From the NCBI GenBank assembly GCA_044225825.1, contig JBGAIB010000002.1, positions 62,001-126,000 of the forward strand: 64,000 nucleotides of DNA. Reading direction: 5' to 3'. The stretch's first letter is position 1; each line of letters opens with the position of its first letter. The notes under the pieces are model-generated. The model had not been told where the DNA came from. It was given only the letters and a program-made list of their open reading frames with translations, and did not search any database. The DNA comes from Bog-950 sp044225825 (lineage in GTDB: Bacteria > Bacteroidota > Bacteroidia > Chitinophagales > LD1). A program made the translations under genes and the position numbers. Positions 1 to 9,056 of this stretch are shown piece by piece.

Positions 1-125
1 TATTTTTGACCCACGATGGTTTTACCCAGCTCCATGTTCAACACATCAACAAACGCGCTTTCATTTTTGATACGTTCGTTCAAAGAGGCGATATCTACCC
101 CGGTATTGCTTGATATAGAATCCAT
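1..125 (-). CDS. MoxR-family AAA ATPase, N-terminal fragment
   Basis: Only the first 41 codons are inside the window; the gene runs off the left edge. The visible part ends in MELGKTIVGQK, the stretch that precedes the Walker A loop in MoxR-type AAA+ ATPases. These act as chaperone-like ATPases, often beside DUF58 and von Willebrand A proteins in Bacteroidota, though those neighbours cannot be seen here. The start is the ATG at 125-123; a second ATG at 130-128 is out of frame. Function beyond family level is inference. Confidence 0.75.
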   Translation of the reverse strand, partial: MDSISSNTGVDIASLNERIKNESAFVDVLNMELGKTIVGQK

Positions 126-146
126 AGCATACTATTTTAAGGACGA

Positions 147-154
147 CAAATGTA
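147..154 (-). promoter_or_regulatory. -7 promoter element of the moxR gene
   Basis: Reads TACATTTG on the minus strand, an exact TAnnTTTG match, 21 nt upstream of the moxR ATG. The -33 box is weak (a TTG near 181-179), so only the -7 element is called. Confidence 0.45.
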
Positions 155-221
155 GCCCTTCGGCTATTTGTTAAAATTCAATTTTTGTTAAGCGTTTTAG
201 GGCGTTTAGCCCAGTAGACAT

Positions 222-261
222 AAAAAACTTCCGCCGCAAAACCACTGTTCTGCGGCGGAAG
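222..261 (-). terminator. Rho-independent terminator after the DUF3078 gene
   Basis: Perfect 11-bp stem (positions 228-238 with 251-261, CTTCCGCCGCA and its complement) with a 12-nt loop, followed on the minus strand by a run of six T. It lies 33 nt past the stop codon of the DUF3078 gene. Confidence 0.9.
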
Positions 262-293
262 CCTGCATAGTAGCAATAAAATAACGGTTCTAC

Positions 294-1469
294 CTAAAAT
301 TTAAGTGCTAACCCAATGCCAAATTGTTCAAAAATCTGAAGCTTGTTATAGGTTACTATTGGTTTGCCGAATTTATCTACATCAGTAATGCCGTCCGGCT
401 TCTTCTCACCGCTTTTGTTGTCGCGTTTGTCCAGCGGCGTTTGGGCATTATACATATACACAAAGCGGGTAGAAAGCGTTGCGCTCAAAAACTTATTGAT
501 CTTAAACACCAGATCATTGTCCCACTTAACAATAGGAATGTGCTTGGTTTTATCGTCAATAGTGATTTCACCTACCGAGTCAGCATCCGAAAAATAGGTA
601 GGCAGTTTGGTGTTGTAATTTGCATTCATGTACGATACAAACACATTTAAATGGCTCTTCCAGCTTACATGTTTAATAATCTCTTTTTGGAAAACTGCAT
701 CCAGTTCCATACCCAGTTCACCCATAAAACTGGTGCCACGCAGTAAGCCGAAGCGGGTTTCATCTACATCATTGTAGTAAGCATCAGTAAATGTGCCGTC
801 AGCAACGGTTGTCGTATCGCGGCCGTCATGATCTGGTGTTACGAAGGTCATTTTACCTTCCACAGGCGAAAAGAAGAGAGAAAAATAATCTTTCGGTTTC
901 CAGGTTAAACCGGGGCCAAGGGTCAATACCGCCGGTGCAGCAAATTTCGAAACGGTGTATTTACGATAACGTCCATTGCTGGTATCTGTTAAGGTGTAAT
1001 CGTAACTGCGGGTAAACTGACTTTCGAAGGCCACCTTCGCAGAGGCATATAAACTCTTGGTTATTTCGTAACCGAAATTTGATTTAAACGAGAGCAGGTC
1101 AATATTCTTCTGAAAATTACGCTTGGCCAGAGCTGCTCTGCGGATCAGACCATTAGCCACCATGCCCCATTTAATGTCCAGGCTGTTCTCCCACATTAGC
1201 TTGTCCTTTTTATAGTTAGCAAAGCCACCTGCGGCAATTAAAAACGAAAAGTTATTGCTACCTCCCGGTGCCCATTGGTATAAAGCGGTTTGGCTAACAG
1301 TTACACCTGCAAAACCACCGATCTTCCAGGTGCTGTCGCGCAGGTAAATGCCATCTCCCCCTAATACGGGTTTTATTTTGGCTTTGGGCTTTACGGAATC
1401 GCCGGTTTGGCTAAATACAGCCTGGCTAAACAGCAGGCCTAACATCATCACAGATAAAATCTTCTTCAT
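294..1469 (-). CDS. DUF3078 outer-membrane beta-barrel-like protein
   Basis: A 391-residue exported protein. The signal peptide runs from MKKILSVMM to about AVFSQ. The body matches the DUF3078 family of Bacteroidota: an early WKIGG..GVTVSQT segment, YQWAPGGSNN, repeated amphipathic beta strands and a C-terminal aromatic residue (LALKF), which suggest an outer-membrane barrel. No enzyme motif is visible and the role of the family is unknown to me. An ATG 45 nt upstream would add 15 residues before the signal peptide, so the MKKIL start is preferred. It is transcribed alone, divergent from the gene at 1707, with its own terminator. Confidence 0.8.
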   Translation of the reverse strand: MKKILSVMMLGLLFSQAVFSQTGDSVKPKAKIKPVLGGDGIYLRDSTWKIGGFAGVTVSQTALYQWAPGGSNNFSFLIAAGGFANYKKDKLMWENSLDIKWGMVANGLIRRAALAKRNFQKNIDLLSFKSNFGYEITKSLYASAKVAFESQFTRSYDYTLTDTSNGRYRKYTVSKFAAPAVLTLGPGLTWKPKDYFSLFFSPVEGKMTFVTPDHDGRDTTTVADGTFTDAYYNDVDETRFGLLRGTSFMGELGMELDAVFQKEIIKHVSWKSHLNVFVSYMNANYNTKLPTYFSDADSVGEITIDDKTKHIPIVKWDNDLVFKINKFLSATLSTRFVYMYNAQTPLDKRDNKSGEKKPDGITDVDKFGKPIVTYNKLQIFEQFGIGLALKF

Positions 1470-1488
1470 GATTCGGGTAAATTTTTTG

Positions 1489-1496
1489 CAAAAATA
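1489..1496 (-). promoter_or_regulatory. -7 promoter element of the DUF3078 gene
   Basis: TATTTTTG on the minus strand, an exact TAnnTTTG match, 19 nt upstream of the MKKIL start. No convincing -33 box was found at the usual spacing. Confidence 0.45.
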
Positions 1497-1635
1497 GAGT
1501 TTCAGGCAAGCCAAAGATTATGACTTCCCACATATGTTTTAAGCCTTGGCTAATATAATCAACAGCAAAATAAAAATTAATTATCCTCATAATCAATCAT
1601 TTATGTTAATTCTAAAAATATTTATAGTATTATGT

Positions 1636-1668
1636 ATTGCATAATACCTTCCTTTAAATATATCTTTG
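1636..1668 (+). promoter_or_regulatory. Bacteroidota-type promoter (-33/-7)
   Basis: ATTG at 1636-1639, 21 nt spacer, then TATCTTTG at 1661-1668. This matches the TTTG / TAnnTTTG architecture recognised by the primary sigma factor in this phylum. The predicted transcript would start near 1672 and give a leader of about 35 nt for the gene at 1707. Confidence 0.6.
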
Positions 1669-1706
1669 CATCGTCAATTAGATGGTAAAACATAAAAGCA
1701 TAAACA

Positions 1707-2174
1707 ATGAAAAACTTATCAACCTTATTAACCCTTGCCGCTTTAAGCTTAAGCACCATTACTCCGGCATTTGCAAACAATGGCTCATCCAACCTGGAGG
1801 CCTTTACTAAAAAATACACACAGGTAAACACCGGCTCTTTTGAAGAGCCTGCAGAATTGGAGATTACTGTTTTGGCTCTTGCCCAACCCGTACCGGCCCG
1901 GGGCACAGAAAAAGCCAGCAGCGCTAAAGAAACCCTGCGCCGCGAGCTAAGCCGCACTATTACCTGCCCATCGTTTATTACGGAGAACAGCGATGCCAAC
2001 GTAGTAAAAGCCCTGGTATCGGTTAGCGACGAAGGTGCAGTAACTGTGTATGAAATAAATACCGGTAATGCGCGCCTGAAACAATACGTGCAACAAACCC
2101 TTCAAACGGTTAAGGTGGACAACCCCGGCTATAACGAAAAGTTTGTGTTGGTGATCAACTTCCGCGTAGAGTAA
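1707..2174 (+). CDS. Secreted protein with TonB-like C-terminal fold
   Basis: 155 residues with a signal peptide ending at about TPAFA. The last 60 residues show the pattern of TonB C-terminal domains: VKALVSVSDEG, a V-Y-E-I-N strand, LKQYVQQTL helix, a variable loop and a final KFVLVINFRVE strand. It lacks the transmembrane anchor and proline-rich spacer of true TonB, so this is probably a free periplasmic or surface domain of unknown role. It is 51 nt upstream of the PadR/PspC pair and may share a transcript. The family assignment is inference from strand pattern only. Confidence 0.6.
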   Translation: MKNLSTLLTLAALSLSTITPAFANNGSSNLEAFTKKYTQVNTGSFEEPAELEITVLALAQPVPARGTEKASSAKETLRRELSRTITCPSFITENSDANVVKALVSVSDEGAVTVYEINTGNARLKQYVQQTLQTVKVDNPGYNEKFVLVINFRVE

Positions 2175-2225
2175 GCGACCCCGTTACCCAAACAAATTCA
2201 TTCAGAAATTTAAAAGGAGGGAATT

Positions 2226-2567
2226 ATGAATATCGAGAACACCAAAGCGCAAATGCGGAAAGGAGTGCTGGAGTTTTGCATACTGAGCATATTATCGGAT
2301 GGGGAACACTACCCTACTGAAATAATTGAAAAAATGAAAAACGCACGGCTGCTTGTAGTGGAAGGCACACTGTATCCTCTGCTAACGCGCTTAAAAAACG
2401 ACGGCCTGCTCAGTTACCGCTGGGTGGAAAGCCAAAGCGGGCCACCCCGCAAATATTTTACCCTAACCGATGATGGAAAGGTATTTTTAAAAGACCTCAT
2501 CGATGGCTGGAAAGAGTTGACAGACTCCGTAAATCAAATAATTGAACAAAACGCAAAAACCAACTGA
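2226..2567 (+). CDS. PadR-family transcriptional regulator
   Basis: 113 residues with the PadR winged helix: MRKGVLEFCILSIL, then a GTLYPLLTRLKNDGLL recognition region, and RKYFTLTDDG in the wing. PadR proteins are dimeric repressors that often control the membrane protein encoded beside them. A strong purine-rich site (AAAAGGAGG) sits 5 nt before the ATG, which is unusual because most genes here lack a Shine-Dalgarno site. The stop is 1 nt from the next ATG, so the downstream PspC gene is almost surely co-translated and is the likely functional partner. Confidence 0.9.
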   Translation: MNIENTKAQMRKGVLEFCILSILSDGEHYPTEIIEKMKNARLLVVEGTLYPLLTRLKNDGLLSYRWVESQSGPPRKYFTLTDDGKVFLKDLIDGWKELTDSVNQIIEQNAKTN

Positions 2568-2568
2568 A

Positions 2569-4296
2569 ATGAAAAAGACCATAAACGTTAACCTGGGCGG
2601 CATGGCGTTCATCATGGATGAAAACGCCTTCGAAGCCCTGCACAACTACCTGGAGGCACTGAAACGAAAATTCAGTAATCAGACCGAGCGGGACGAAATA
2701 ATGAGTGACATCGAGAGCCGCATTGCGGAAATGCTGAATCAACAATTAAGCGGTCGCAAGGAAGTAATCAGTGCTGCAGATGTGGAAGCCATTATTGCAC
2801 AGATGGGCAGACCGGAGGACATTGCCGGTGAAGGTGAACCTGCTACAGAACAAAAGCAATCGGAAACCTCCTACACCACCTATACACAAACAGTAAGTGA
2901 TGGTCCGGTAAAAAAACGTCTGTTCCGCGATCCGGATGATAAACGCGTAGCAGGTGTTATCGCAGGCCTATGTCACTACTTTGGTATTGACGACCCTACC
3001 TGGTTACGATTAGCAGTAGTGCTGTTGTGCTTTGTAAGTTTCGGCACCATTCTATTAGTATACTTTTTATTAATGATTGTAATACCGGAGGCCGATAGCC
3101 CTTCCGAGAAATTACAAATGCGCGGTGAACCCGTAAATATCAAAACAATAGAGAAAGAAGTAAAGGAAGCCGCAACCCGCGCCGGCGACAGCATGCGCGG
3201 GATCGTAAACGATAAAACCATTTTCGAACGTAGCGGCAATTGGTTTTTGGCCTTGCTGGGTATTATCGGCAAAATAATAGCAGGCTTCTTCATCTTCATT
3301 GCACTCATAATATTATTCGCCCTGGTAGCGGGTTTGTTTGGTGTTTCGATTGCAGGCAACATGGTATTAACCGAAGCGCCTCAGTTAATCGTAGAAAGCA
3401 GCGGCACTGTTACCTTGCTGAAATTTGGTTTAATACTTTTTGTAATAGCGCCCATTATCGGATTGCTGTATACCGCCCTGCGCTTAATATTTGGTAAGCG
3501 CACCCATGTGCGCTGGTTAAGTGGCACCCTCTCGCTGATTTGGTTGGTAGGCGCCATTATGCTTGTTGTAGCCGGTGTGCGTGTGTTTCGCGAATACAAA
3601 GTAGGCACTACCAGTACGGAGCGGATGGCATTAACAACACCTGCCGCTAATAATCTATTGGTGGTGCTTACCGATTCAGCGGGCTTACGTGCTCCTGCTG
3701 AGGACAATGGCTTTAACTATGATGTTACCCTGGATGGTATCATGTTTAACGACGAAGACATCAGCAACATGAATTCCATTCCGGTTGATGAGCCTAACCT
3801 GGAGCTATCCGTTTCGCCTGATAGTAGTTTTTACCTGCAAACATCTATTTCGGCCCGTGGTCGTACCAAGAGCGATGCATTGAAGAATACTACACTAACA
3901 CCTTACCACCCTGCACAACAGGATTCTCTATTGAAACTACCTGCCTATCTGGAAATGGCCAAAACAGGTAAACTCCGTTTTCAGCGCGCCAAATTATTGT
4001 TGTTAATACCGGAAGGGAAAACGGTGAGCTTTGCGGATAACATTGACCGTTGGTATGCTGTAGTGCGTGGTAATAGTGCGTATGACGACACCCGTTTTGC
4101 CAATACTACCTGGACCGTAGAAAACGGAACTGTGAAGTGTATTAAAGGTGAAAACCATTTCCGTACAGACGATGACAATAAACTGGAAGAAAAACAGGAT
4201 AAGCTGGAGCGTAAAATGGAGGAGGAGCAGCAAAAGCTGGAGCACAAAATGGAAAAGCTACAGGAGAAGCTGGATAACACATACAACGATAAATAA
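2569..4296 (+). CDS. PspC-domain membrane protein
   Basis: 575 residues. A soluble N-terminal segment (about 1-110) is followed by a PspC domain at about 114-178 (KKRLFRDPDDKRVAGVIAGL, then one membrane helix), three further hydrophobic segments between about 225 and 345, and a periplasmic-type domain. It ends in a charged heptad-like coiled coil of about 45 residues rich in K, E and Q. PspC proteins sense envelope stress. The start 1 nt after the PadR stop is chosen over an earlier ATG inside PadR. PadR-PspC pairs are common in Bacteroidota; the signal sensed here is unknown. Confidence 0.85.
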   Translation: MKKTINVNLGGMAFIMDENAFEALHNYLEALKRKFSNQTERDEIMSDIESRIAEMLNQQLSGRKEVISAADVEAIIAQMGRPEDIAGEGEPATEQKQSETSYTTYTQTVSDGPVKKRLFRDPDDKRVAGVIAGLCHYFGIDDPTWLRLAVVLLCFVSFGTILLVYFLLMIVIPEADSPSEKLQMRGEPVNIKTIEKEVKEAATRAGDSMRGIVNDKTIFERSGNWFLALLGIIGKIIAGFFIFIALIILFALVAGLFGVSIAGNMVLTEAPQLIVESSGTVTLLKFGLILFVIAPIIGLLYTALRLIFGKRTHVRWLSGTLSLIWLVGAIMLVVAGVRVFREYKVGTTSTERMALTTPAANNLLVVLTDSAGLRAPAEDNGFNYDVTLDGIMFNDEDISNMNSIPVDEPNLELSVSPDSSFYLQTSISARGRTKSDALKNTTLTPYHPAQQDSLLKLPAYLEMAKTGKLRFQRAKLLLLIPEGKTVSFADNIDRWYAVVRGNSAYDDTRFANTTWTVENGTVKCIKGENHFRTDDDNKLEEKQDKLERKMEEEQQKLEHKMEKLQEKLDNTYNDK

Positions 4297-4373
4297 GATA
4301 CTGCATGGCCCGGCTACCGTCGGTATACGGGCCACTTTGCGTTAAGTGGTTATCGCACAATCGCAGTTGGTTG

Positions 4374-4402
4374 GTCCCGCCCCGAAAGGGGTGGGACTTT
4401 TT
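4374..4402 (+). terminator. Rho-independent terminator after PspC gene
   Basis: Perfect 10-bp stem GTCCCGCCCC with a GAAA tetraloop, followed by TTTTTAT. It separates the PspC transcript from the convergent rodA gene. Confidence 0.92.
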
Positions 4403-4419
4403 ATTTCCCAATACTCCAA

Positions 4420-5703
4420 TCAGCGCATCACATCAAAGCGTTGGGTGTCCAGGCGAATGAAGATGAATAGTAACAGTGTAAAGGAGAGCAGCGCGGTACC
4501 TCCATAGCTTACAAACGGCAAGGGGATACCGATAACCGGCGCAACACCAATGGCCATACCAATGTTAACCATAAAGTGAAAGAACAATATTGAGGCCACA
4601 CTGTATCCGTAAATGCGACTGAATTTAGATCGTTGTCGTTCTGCCAGAAAGAGCAACCGGTAAAACAGTGCTATGTACAACAGTATTAAAAACGCACTTC
4701 CTAAAAAGCCAAACTCCTCCCCTATAGAACTGAAAATAAAATCAGTACTTTGCTCCGGCACATATTTTAAACGTGTTTGTGTACCCTGTAAATAACCTTT
4801 ACCAATTACACCACCAGATCCAATAGCAATAATCGATTGCTTTACGTTCCAGTCTGCCCCTTCTTCAACCTGCCGGCCCAATAACACGTTAATACGATCG
4901 CGCTGATGGGGTTTCAATTTCTGGAATACGTAGTCCACTGAAAAAATATAGCCCACTGAAAAAACCAACACAGCAGCTACCACCATAACCATTTTACGGT
5001 TGCGGAAGTTAAAGTAGATAAGCAGCAGGGCTATAGCAGCCAACACTCCAACTAATACGTATTTCGATTGCACATGGAAAAGCATAGTGCCCGAAGCCAA
5101 GAGTGCGAATACCGATAATACAGCTAATGCCGCTCCTATTATCAGGAAATAGCTTTCCAACCCATCGCGGAACAACACAAGAGCGAATGCTAAAAACACA
5201 ATGGCCTGTCCGGTATCGCCCTGTCCTATAACAATCAGCATGGGTAAGCCGATAATGGCAAAGGCTTTCCACTTATCGCGCCATTTACGAATGTCCACGT
5301 TCAGGGTTGATAAGTATTTGGACATGGCAAGTGCTACGCCTAATTTCGCAAGTTCGCTGGGTTGCATCTGAAAACCACCAAAACGTATCCAGTTGGCCTG
5401 CCCTTTTACTTTGGTGCCTATAACAAACACCGACATTACAAAAAGCAAAATGAGCACAAATAGTATATAGGCAAATGTGGTATAGAAACGAGAATCGACG
5501 ATAAGCACCACAAAGGCTAATACCGCACAGGCTATCATCCAGCGGAACTGTTTGCCGGCGTTAATAGAGGAATCGAACAGCGATTGGCTTTCGTCGGAGT
5601 ACGCAGAGCTGTAAATAGCCAGCCAGCCGATAAATACCAGCAGCATATAGATAAATACCGTTATCCAGTCGATTTTCCCCGCTATGCTTTCTTGCCTTGC
5701 CAT
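4420..5703 (-). CDS. rodA: Rod-shape SEDS glycosyltransferase RodA
   Basis: 427-residue polytopic membrane protein of the SEDS family, which polymerises lipid II into glycan strands during cell elongation together with PBP2. Visible signatures are about ten membrane segments, the IGEEFGFLGS loop, the GVAPVIGIPLPFVSYGG block near the C terminus, and an N terminus typical of RodA. It is the last gene of the mreB-mreC-mreD-mrdA-rodA operon and lies only 2 nt after mrdA. Its position after mrdA supports RodA over FtsW. Confidence 0.95.
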   Translation of the reverse strand: MARQESIAGKIDWITVFIYMLLVFIGWLAIYSSAYSDESQSLFDSSINAGKQFRWMIACAVLAFVVLIVDSRFYTTFAYILFVLILLFVMSVFVIGTKVKGQANWIRFGGFQMQPSELAKLGVALAMSKYLSTLNVDIRKWRDKWKAFAIIGLPMLIVIGQGDTGQAIVFLAFALVLFRDGLESYFLIIGAALAVLSVFALLASGTMLFHVQSKYVLVGVLAAIALLLIYFNFRNRKMVMVVAAVLVFSVGYIFSVDYVFQKLKPHQRDRINVLLGRQVEEGADWNVKQSIIAIGSGGVIGKGYLQGTQTRLKYVPEQSTDFIFSSIGEEFGFLGSAFLILLYIALFYRLLFLAERQRSKFSRIYGYSVASILFFHFMVNIGMAIGVAPVIGIPLPFVSYGGTALLSFTLLLFIFIRLDTQRFDVMR

Positions 5704-5705
5704 GG

Positions 5706-7607
5706 TTACTCCTCGCCGCTGTTATTTAATGAAGCTGATTTATTAAAACTAATACCGTACTTCTTCAACAGATTGCCTTCATACATTTTTTGCTGTACCG
5801 GCAACCGTTTTGTTTGTATGGTATCATTCAGGTATTTCTCAACCATCAGCGTAGCGATAGGTGCCGCAAATTCAGCGCCATAACCACCATTTTCTACTAC
5901 TACTGCAATGGCAATTTTGGGGTCATCTTTGGGGGCGAAGCCAGCAAACATCGAGTGATTATCGCCGTGGGGGTTCTGGGCTGTTCCGGTTTTACCGCAC
6001 ATGGTAATACCATCCACATGTGCCGACCGGGCAGTACCGGCCTCCACCACCTGAAACAAGCCCTGAATCACCGGATCAAAGTATTGCTTATCAATCAGGC
6101 TTTCGTGCCGCGGAAAAACATGCGTTACATCTTTGCCCGTAACAGGGTCTGTAATTTTCTTCACTACATGCGGCGTTATCCAATAGCCCTTATTGGCAAT
6201 AACAGCGTAGATATTTGCCATTTGTAAAGGCGTTACCAAAATTTCTCCCTGGCCAATACCAAGGGATATGATAGTAGAGGAATGCCAACCGGTTTTACCG
6301 TACATTTTATCAAAATACTTAACCGATGGAATGTTGCCGCTCGACTCACTAGGCAAATCAATACCTGTTTTTACGCCAAGGCCAAAGCTGTTGCAATAGT
6401 TTATCCATTTCGAATAGATCTCATGAATGTCTTTATATTGGCGGCTCTCAATCGTATTGCGGAAGGTCTGCCAGAAATACGGGTTACACGATTGCTGCAG
6501 GGCATACATGATGTTGGTAGCCGATGGGTGATGGTGCGAACAATGCAATACCAGGCCCGCAAATAGATACACGCCGCTGCAGGGCACGGTATAATCAACC
6601 CCCTGCACACCTTCTGTTAAGGCAATTAACCCAACCACAGGCTTAAAGGCTGAACCCGGAGGATAGGTGGCCAGCGTAGGTCTTGAATACAACGGTAACA
6701 ACGAATCGGTAAGCAGGGCCTTAAAGTTCTCTCCGCGTACAGCACCACAAAGCAGGTTAGGGTCGTAACCCGGGCTGCTTATAAGTGCTAAAATCTCCCC
6801 TGTGCGCGGTTCAATAGCAACAACGCTACCCTTTTTGTTAGCCATCAGTTTCTCGCCGTATTCCTGCAGATTAATATCCAGCGTAGTTACCAGCTTATCT
6901 CCAGCTACTGCAGGCGTATCTAATTCACCATTGGCAAAACTGCCTGCTTCCTTGTTATATACGTCAAAAAACACAAGGCGCTTACCACGCTTACCGCCAA
7001 GTTCCTTTTCGTATACTTTTTCAATACCGCTTTTGCCAACGTAGTCACCGGGCTTATAATAGCCACCGCTTTCCTTTATCTGCCGGTCATCCACTTCACC
7101 AATATCACCTAAAATAGTGGCGGCTACTTTATGAGGATATTTACGCACGCTGCGCACCTGCCCGTAAAAACCGGGGAACAAATGCATAAACTCCTGCAAG
7201 CGCGAAAAATCTTTTTGGGATAGCTGCTTGTAAAACACATTTGGAACACGGCCATAACCGGGGCCTTTCTGTCGTTCCATTTCCACAAAGCGTTTTTTGA
7301 AATCTTCCAGTGTAATACCCAACAACTCACACAACTTGGCCGTGTCGCAGCCTTTGGCCTGCTTGGGTATTACCACCAAATCGTAAATAGATTCGTTAAA
7401 TACGATGGGTTCGCCGTTACGGTCATACACCGGCCCCCGGGTAGGATATACGTCCACTTCCTTAATGGCATTGTTCTTTGCCATATTGGCGTACTTATTA
7501 CTTACCACCTGCAGGTAGAATAAACGTGCTATAAACACCATCGCAAACGAAACGATGATGATCTGTATAACCCGGTATCGGTTTTTATAGAGGTCCTTGG
7601 AACTCAC
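5706..7607 (-). CDS. mrdA: Penicillin-binding protein 2
   Basis: 633-residue class B PBP, the transpeptidase of the elongasome and partner of RodA. One N-terminal membrane helix (about 14-34) is followed by the PBP dimer domain and the transpeptidase domain. The three active-site motifs are intact: S319-x-x-K322 in PPGSAFKP, SCN at 373-375, and KTG at 539-541. The start is a GTG, supported by an AAGGAG site 5 nt upstream. It follows mreD by 20 nt and precedes rodA by 2 nt. Confidence 0.96.
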   Translation of the reverse strand: MSSKDLYKNRYRVIQIIIVSFAMVFIARLFYLQVVSNKYANMAKNNAIKEVDVYPTRGPVYDRNGEPIVFNESIYDLVVIPKQAKGCDTAKLCELLGITLEDFKKRFVEMERQKGPGYGRVPNVFYKQLSQKDFSRLQEFMHLFPGFYGQVRSVRKYPHKVAATILGDIGEVDDRQIKESGGYYKPGDYVGKSGIEKVYEKELGGKRGKRLVFFDVYNKEAGSFANGELDTPAVAGDKLVTTLDINLQEYGEKLMANKKGSVVAIEPRTGEILALISSPGYDPNLLCGAVRGENFKALLTDSLLPLYSRPTLATYPPGSAFKPVVGLIALTEGVQGVDYTVPCSGVYLFAGLVLHCSHHHPSATNIMYALQQSCNPYFWQTFRNTIESRQYKDIHEIYSKWINYCNSFGLGVKTGIDLPSESSGNIPSVKYFDKMYGKTGWHSSTIISLGIGQGEILVTPLQMANIYAVIANKGYWITPHVVKKITDPVTGKDVTHVFPRHESLIDKQYFDPVIQGLFQVVEAGTARSAHVDGITMCGKTGTAQNPHGDNHSMFAGFAPKDDPKIAIAVVVENGGYGAEFAAPIATLMVEKYLNDTIQTKRLPVQQKMYEGNLLKKYGISFNKSASLNNSGEE

Positions 7608-7627
7608 AATAACTCCTTATTCTAACC

Positions 7628-8149
7628 TTAAGCAAACCTTCTCTTCTTTCTGGCCGAAAGAATAAAGAGGAAAACAATCATTAATAAAACGGACAACGCT
7701 GTGCTGGCCAGTATGCGAAGCAACAACCAAAAAAAGTTGTGGAAGGTACCTGCTTCAATCAAAAAATAAAAACCCAGATACACCAGCGCTGCAATACCTG
7801 TATAAATTAGAAACCAGGTAGGCCCCTGCGCAAATATGTTAGGACTAATTTCGAACTCGCTGCCCTTAGGGGTGATCATGCTAATTAATAACGGACGGGC
7901 ATATCCCAGCAATAAGCCTGCTGCCGCATGCATACCCATACTGCCCAGAAAAAAGTCGAGCGCCAGTCCTGCACCCATACCAAGCAGCATCAGCAGCCAA
8001 CGTGGGGTTTCAAAAGGCAATAACAGAACAAACAGCGGAAAAATGTAAATGTTGATATAGGGACTAACCTGGATATTGCTGAATACCATTACCTGCGCCA
8101 TTAATAACAGCGCAAACCGAAACAGGTTAATGGGTATCTGACTTATCAT
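7628..8149 (-). CDS. mreD: Rod-shape-determining protein MreD
   Basis: 173-residue hydrophobic protein with five or six membrane helices, the usual size and pattern of MreD. It links MreC to the MreB-RodA-PBP2 complex. Sequence conservation is weak in this family, so the call rests largely on position. Its ATG overlaps the mreC stop (ATGA, 4 nt), implying translational coupling. Confidence 0.88.
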   Translation of the reverse strand: MISQIPINLFRFALLLMAQVMVFSNIQVSPYINIYIFPLFVLLLPFETPRWLLMLLGMGAGLALDFFLGSMGMHAAAGLLLGYARPLLISMITPKGSEFEISPNIFAQGPTWFLIYTGIAALVYLGFYFLIEAGTFHNFFWLLLRILASTALSVLLMIVFLFILSARKKRRFA

Positions 8150-8985
8150 TTCTCTTTAATTACCAGCGTATCGAACTGTTGCATTTCGGCACGCTTCATA
8201 TTATTTACAATGTACACATAATTCAAGTTGCCGAAATCCGTAGAAAGCTTAACCGATACATCCAGGAAGTTGCGTTCCGGTATGGTTTTTACCTTATCTA
8301 CCACACCTACCATAATATTTTTAGGAAACAACAGGGAGTAACCCGAAGTTACTACCGTATCACCTGATTTAACGGAAGCATGTTTAGGTATGTTCTCCAG
8401 CACAGCCGAAGTAACATTACCGCCGGTCCAGTGCAAATTTCCGAAATACTCGCTGTTTTTAAACTTGGCGCTTACCTTAAAATCATCACTCAGCACACTC
8501 ATTACCGAAGCATAGTTTTCGGTTACACCCACCACCTGACCTACAATGCCATTGGGGCAAATAACACCCATTTGCTTTTTAATACCCTGTTTACTTCCCC
8601 GGTCAAGGAAAATATAGTTGGTTGTTTGACTTACTGAGTTGCGGATAACGTGTGCGGGTATATAATTAAAGGTTTGCACATAGCGGCCAATGGTATCGTA
8701 TATCCTTCCGGAATCTACCCGGGTATCGTATTTCGATTCCAGCAATTGAGCCCGCAGCGCGGCATTTTCGGCAGCCAAACTATCGTTTACACTGCGCAGG
8801 TGCAGATAGCCCGCTGCATTGCTGTAAACGGTAAACACCTTGCCGTTTATATTATTAGTTGCGCTTACAAACATTACCTCATGGTAGCGGCTGTTGCGGT
8901 AAATTAAAAAAAAGCAAAAGCCCTCGAGTGCAAGAAACAGCAGGAGCAGGTGATAACGTAAAAGAAATCGAAACAGGTTATACAT
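8146..8985 (-). CDS. mreC: Rod-shape-determining protein MreC
   Basis: 279-residue bitopic protein. One N-terminal membrane helix (about 8-26) leads into a coiled coil (SVNDSLAAENAALRAQL) and then the MreC beta-barrel domain with the conserved NGIVGQVVGV segment. In the periplasm it stimulates PBP2-RodA. It sits 71 nt after mreB and overlaps mreD by 4 nt. It ends at KEK soon after the barrel, without a long tail. Confidence 0.94.
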   Translation of the reverse strand: MYNLFRFLLRYHLLLLFLALEGFCFFLIYRNSRYHEVMFVSATNNINGKVFTVYSNAAGYLHLRSVNDSLAAENAALRAQLLESKYDTRVDSGRIYDTIGRYVQTFNYIPAHVIRNSVSQTTNYIFLDRGSKQGIKKQMGVICPNGIVGQVVGVTENYASVMSVLSDDFKVSAKFKNSEYFGNLHWTGGNVTSAVLENIPKHASVKSGDTVVTSGYSLLFPKNIMVGVVDKVKTIPERNFLDVSVKLSTDFGNLNYVYIVNNMKRAEMQQFDTLVIKEK

Positions 8986-9056
8986 AACAATGCAACAATA
9001 GGGCGACTATAAAACAGCGCCGGCCTGCACCCGGCGCCTGCTGTTTGCTTATCCGT

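Noticed and set aside
4309..4334. Second hairpin (GGCCCG...CGGGCC) before the PspC terminator
   Set aside because: A short stem with a long internal part and no T run. The adjacent 4374-4402 structure is the better terminator.
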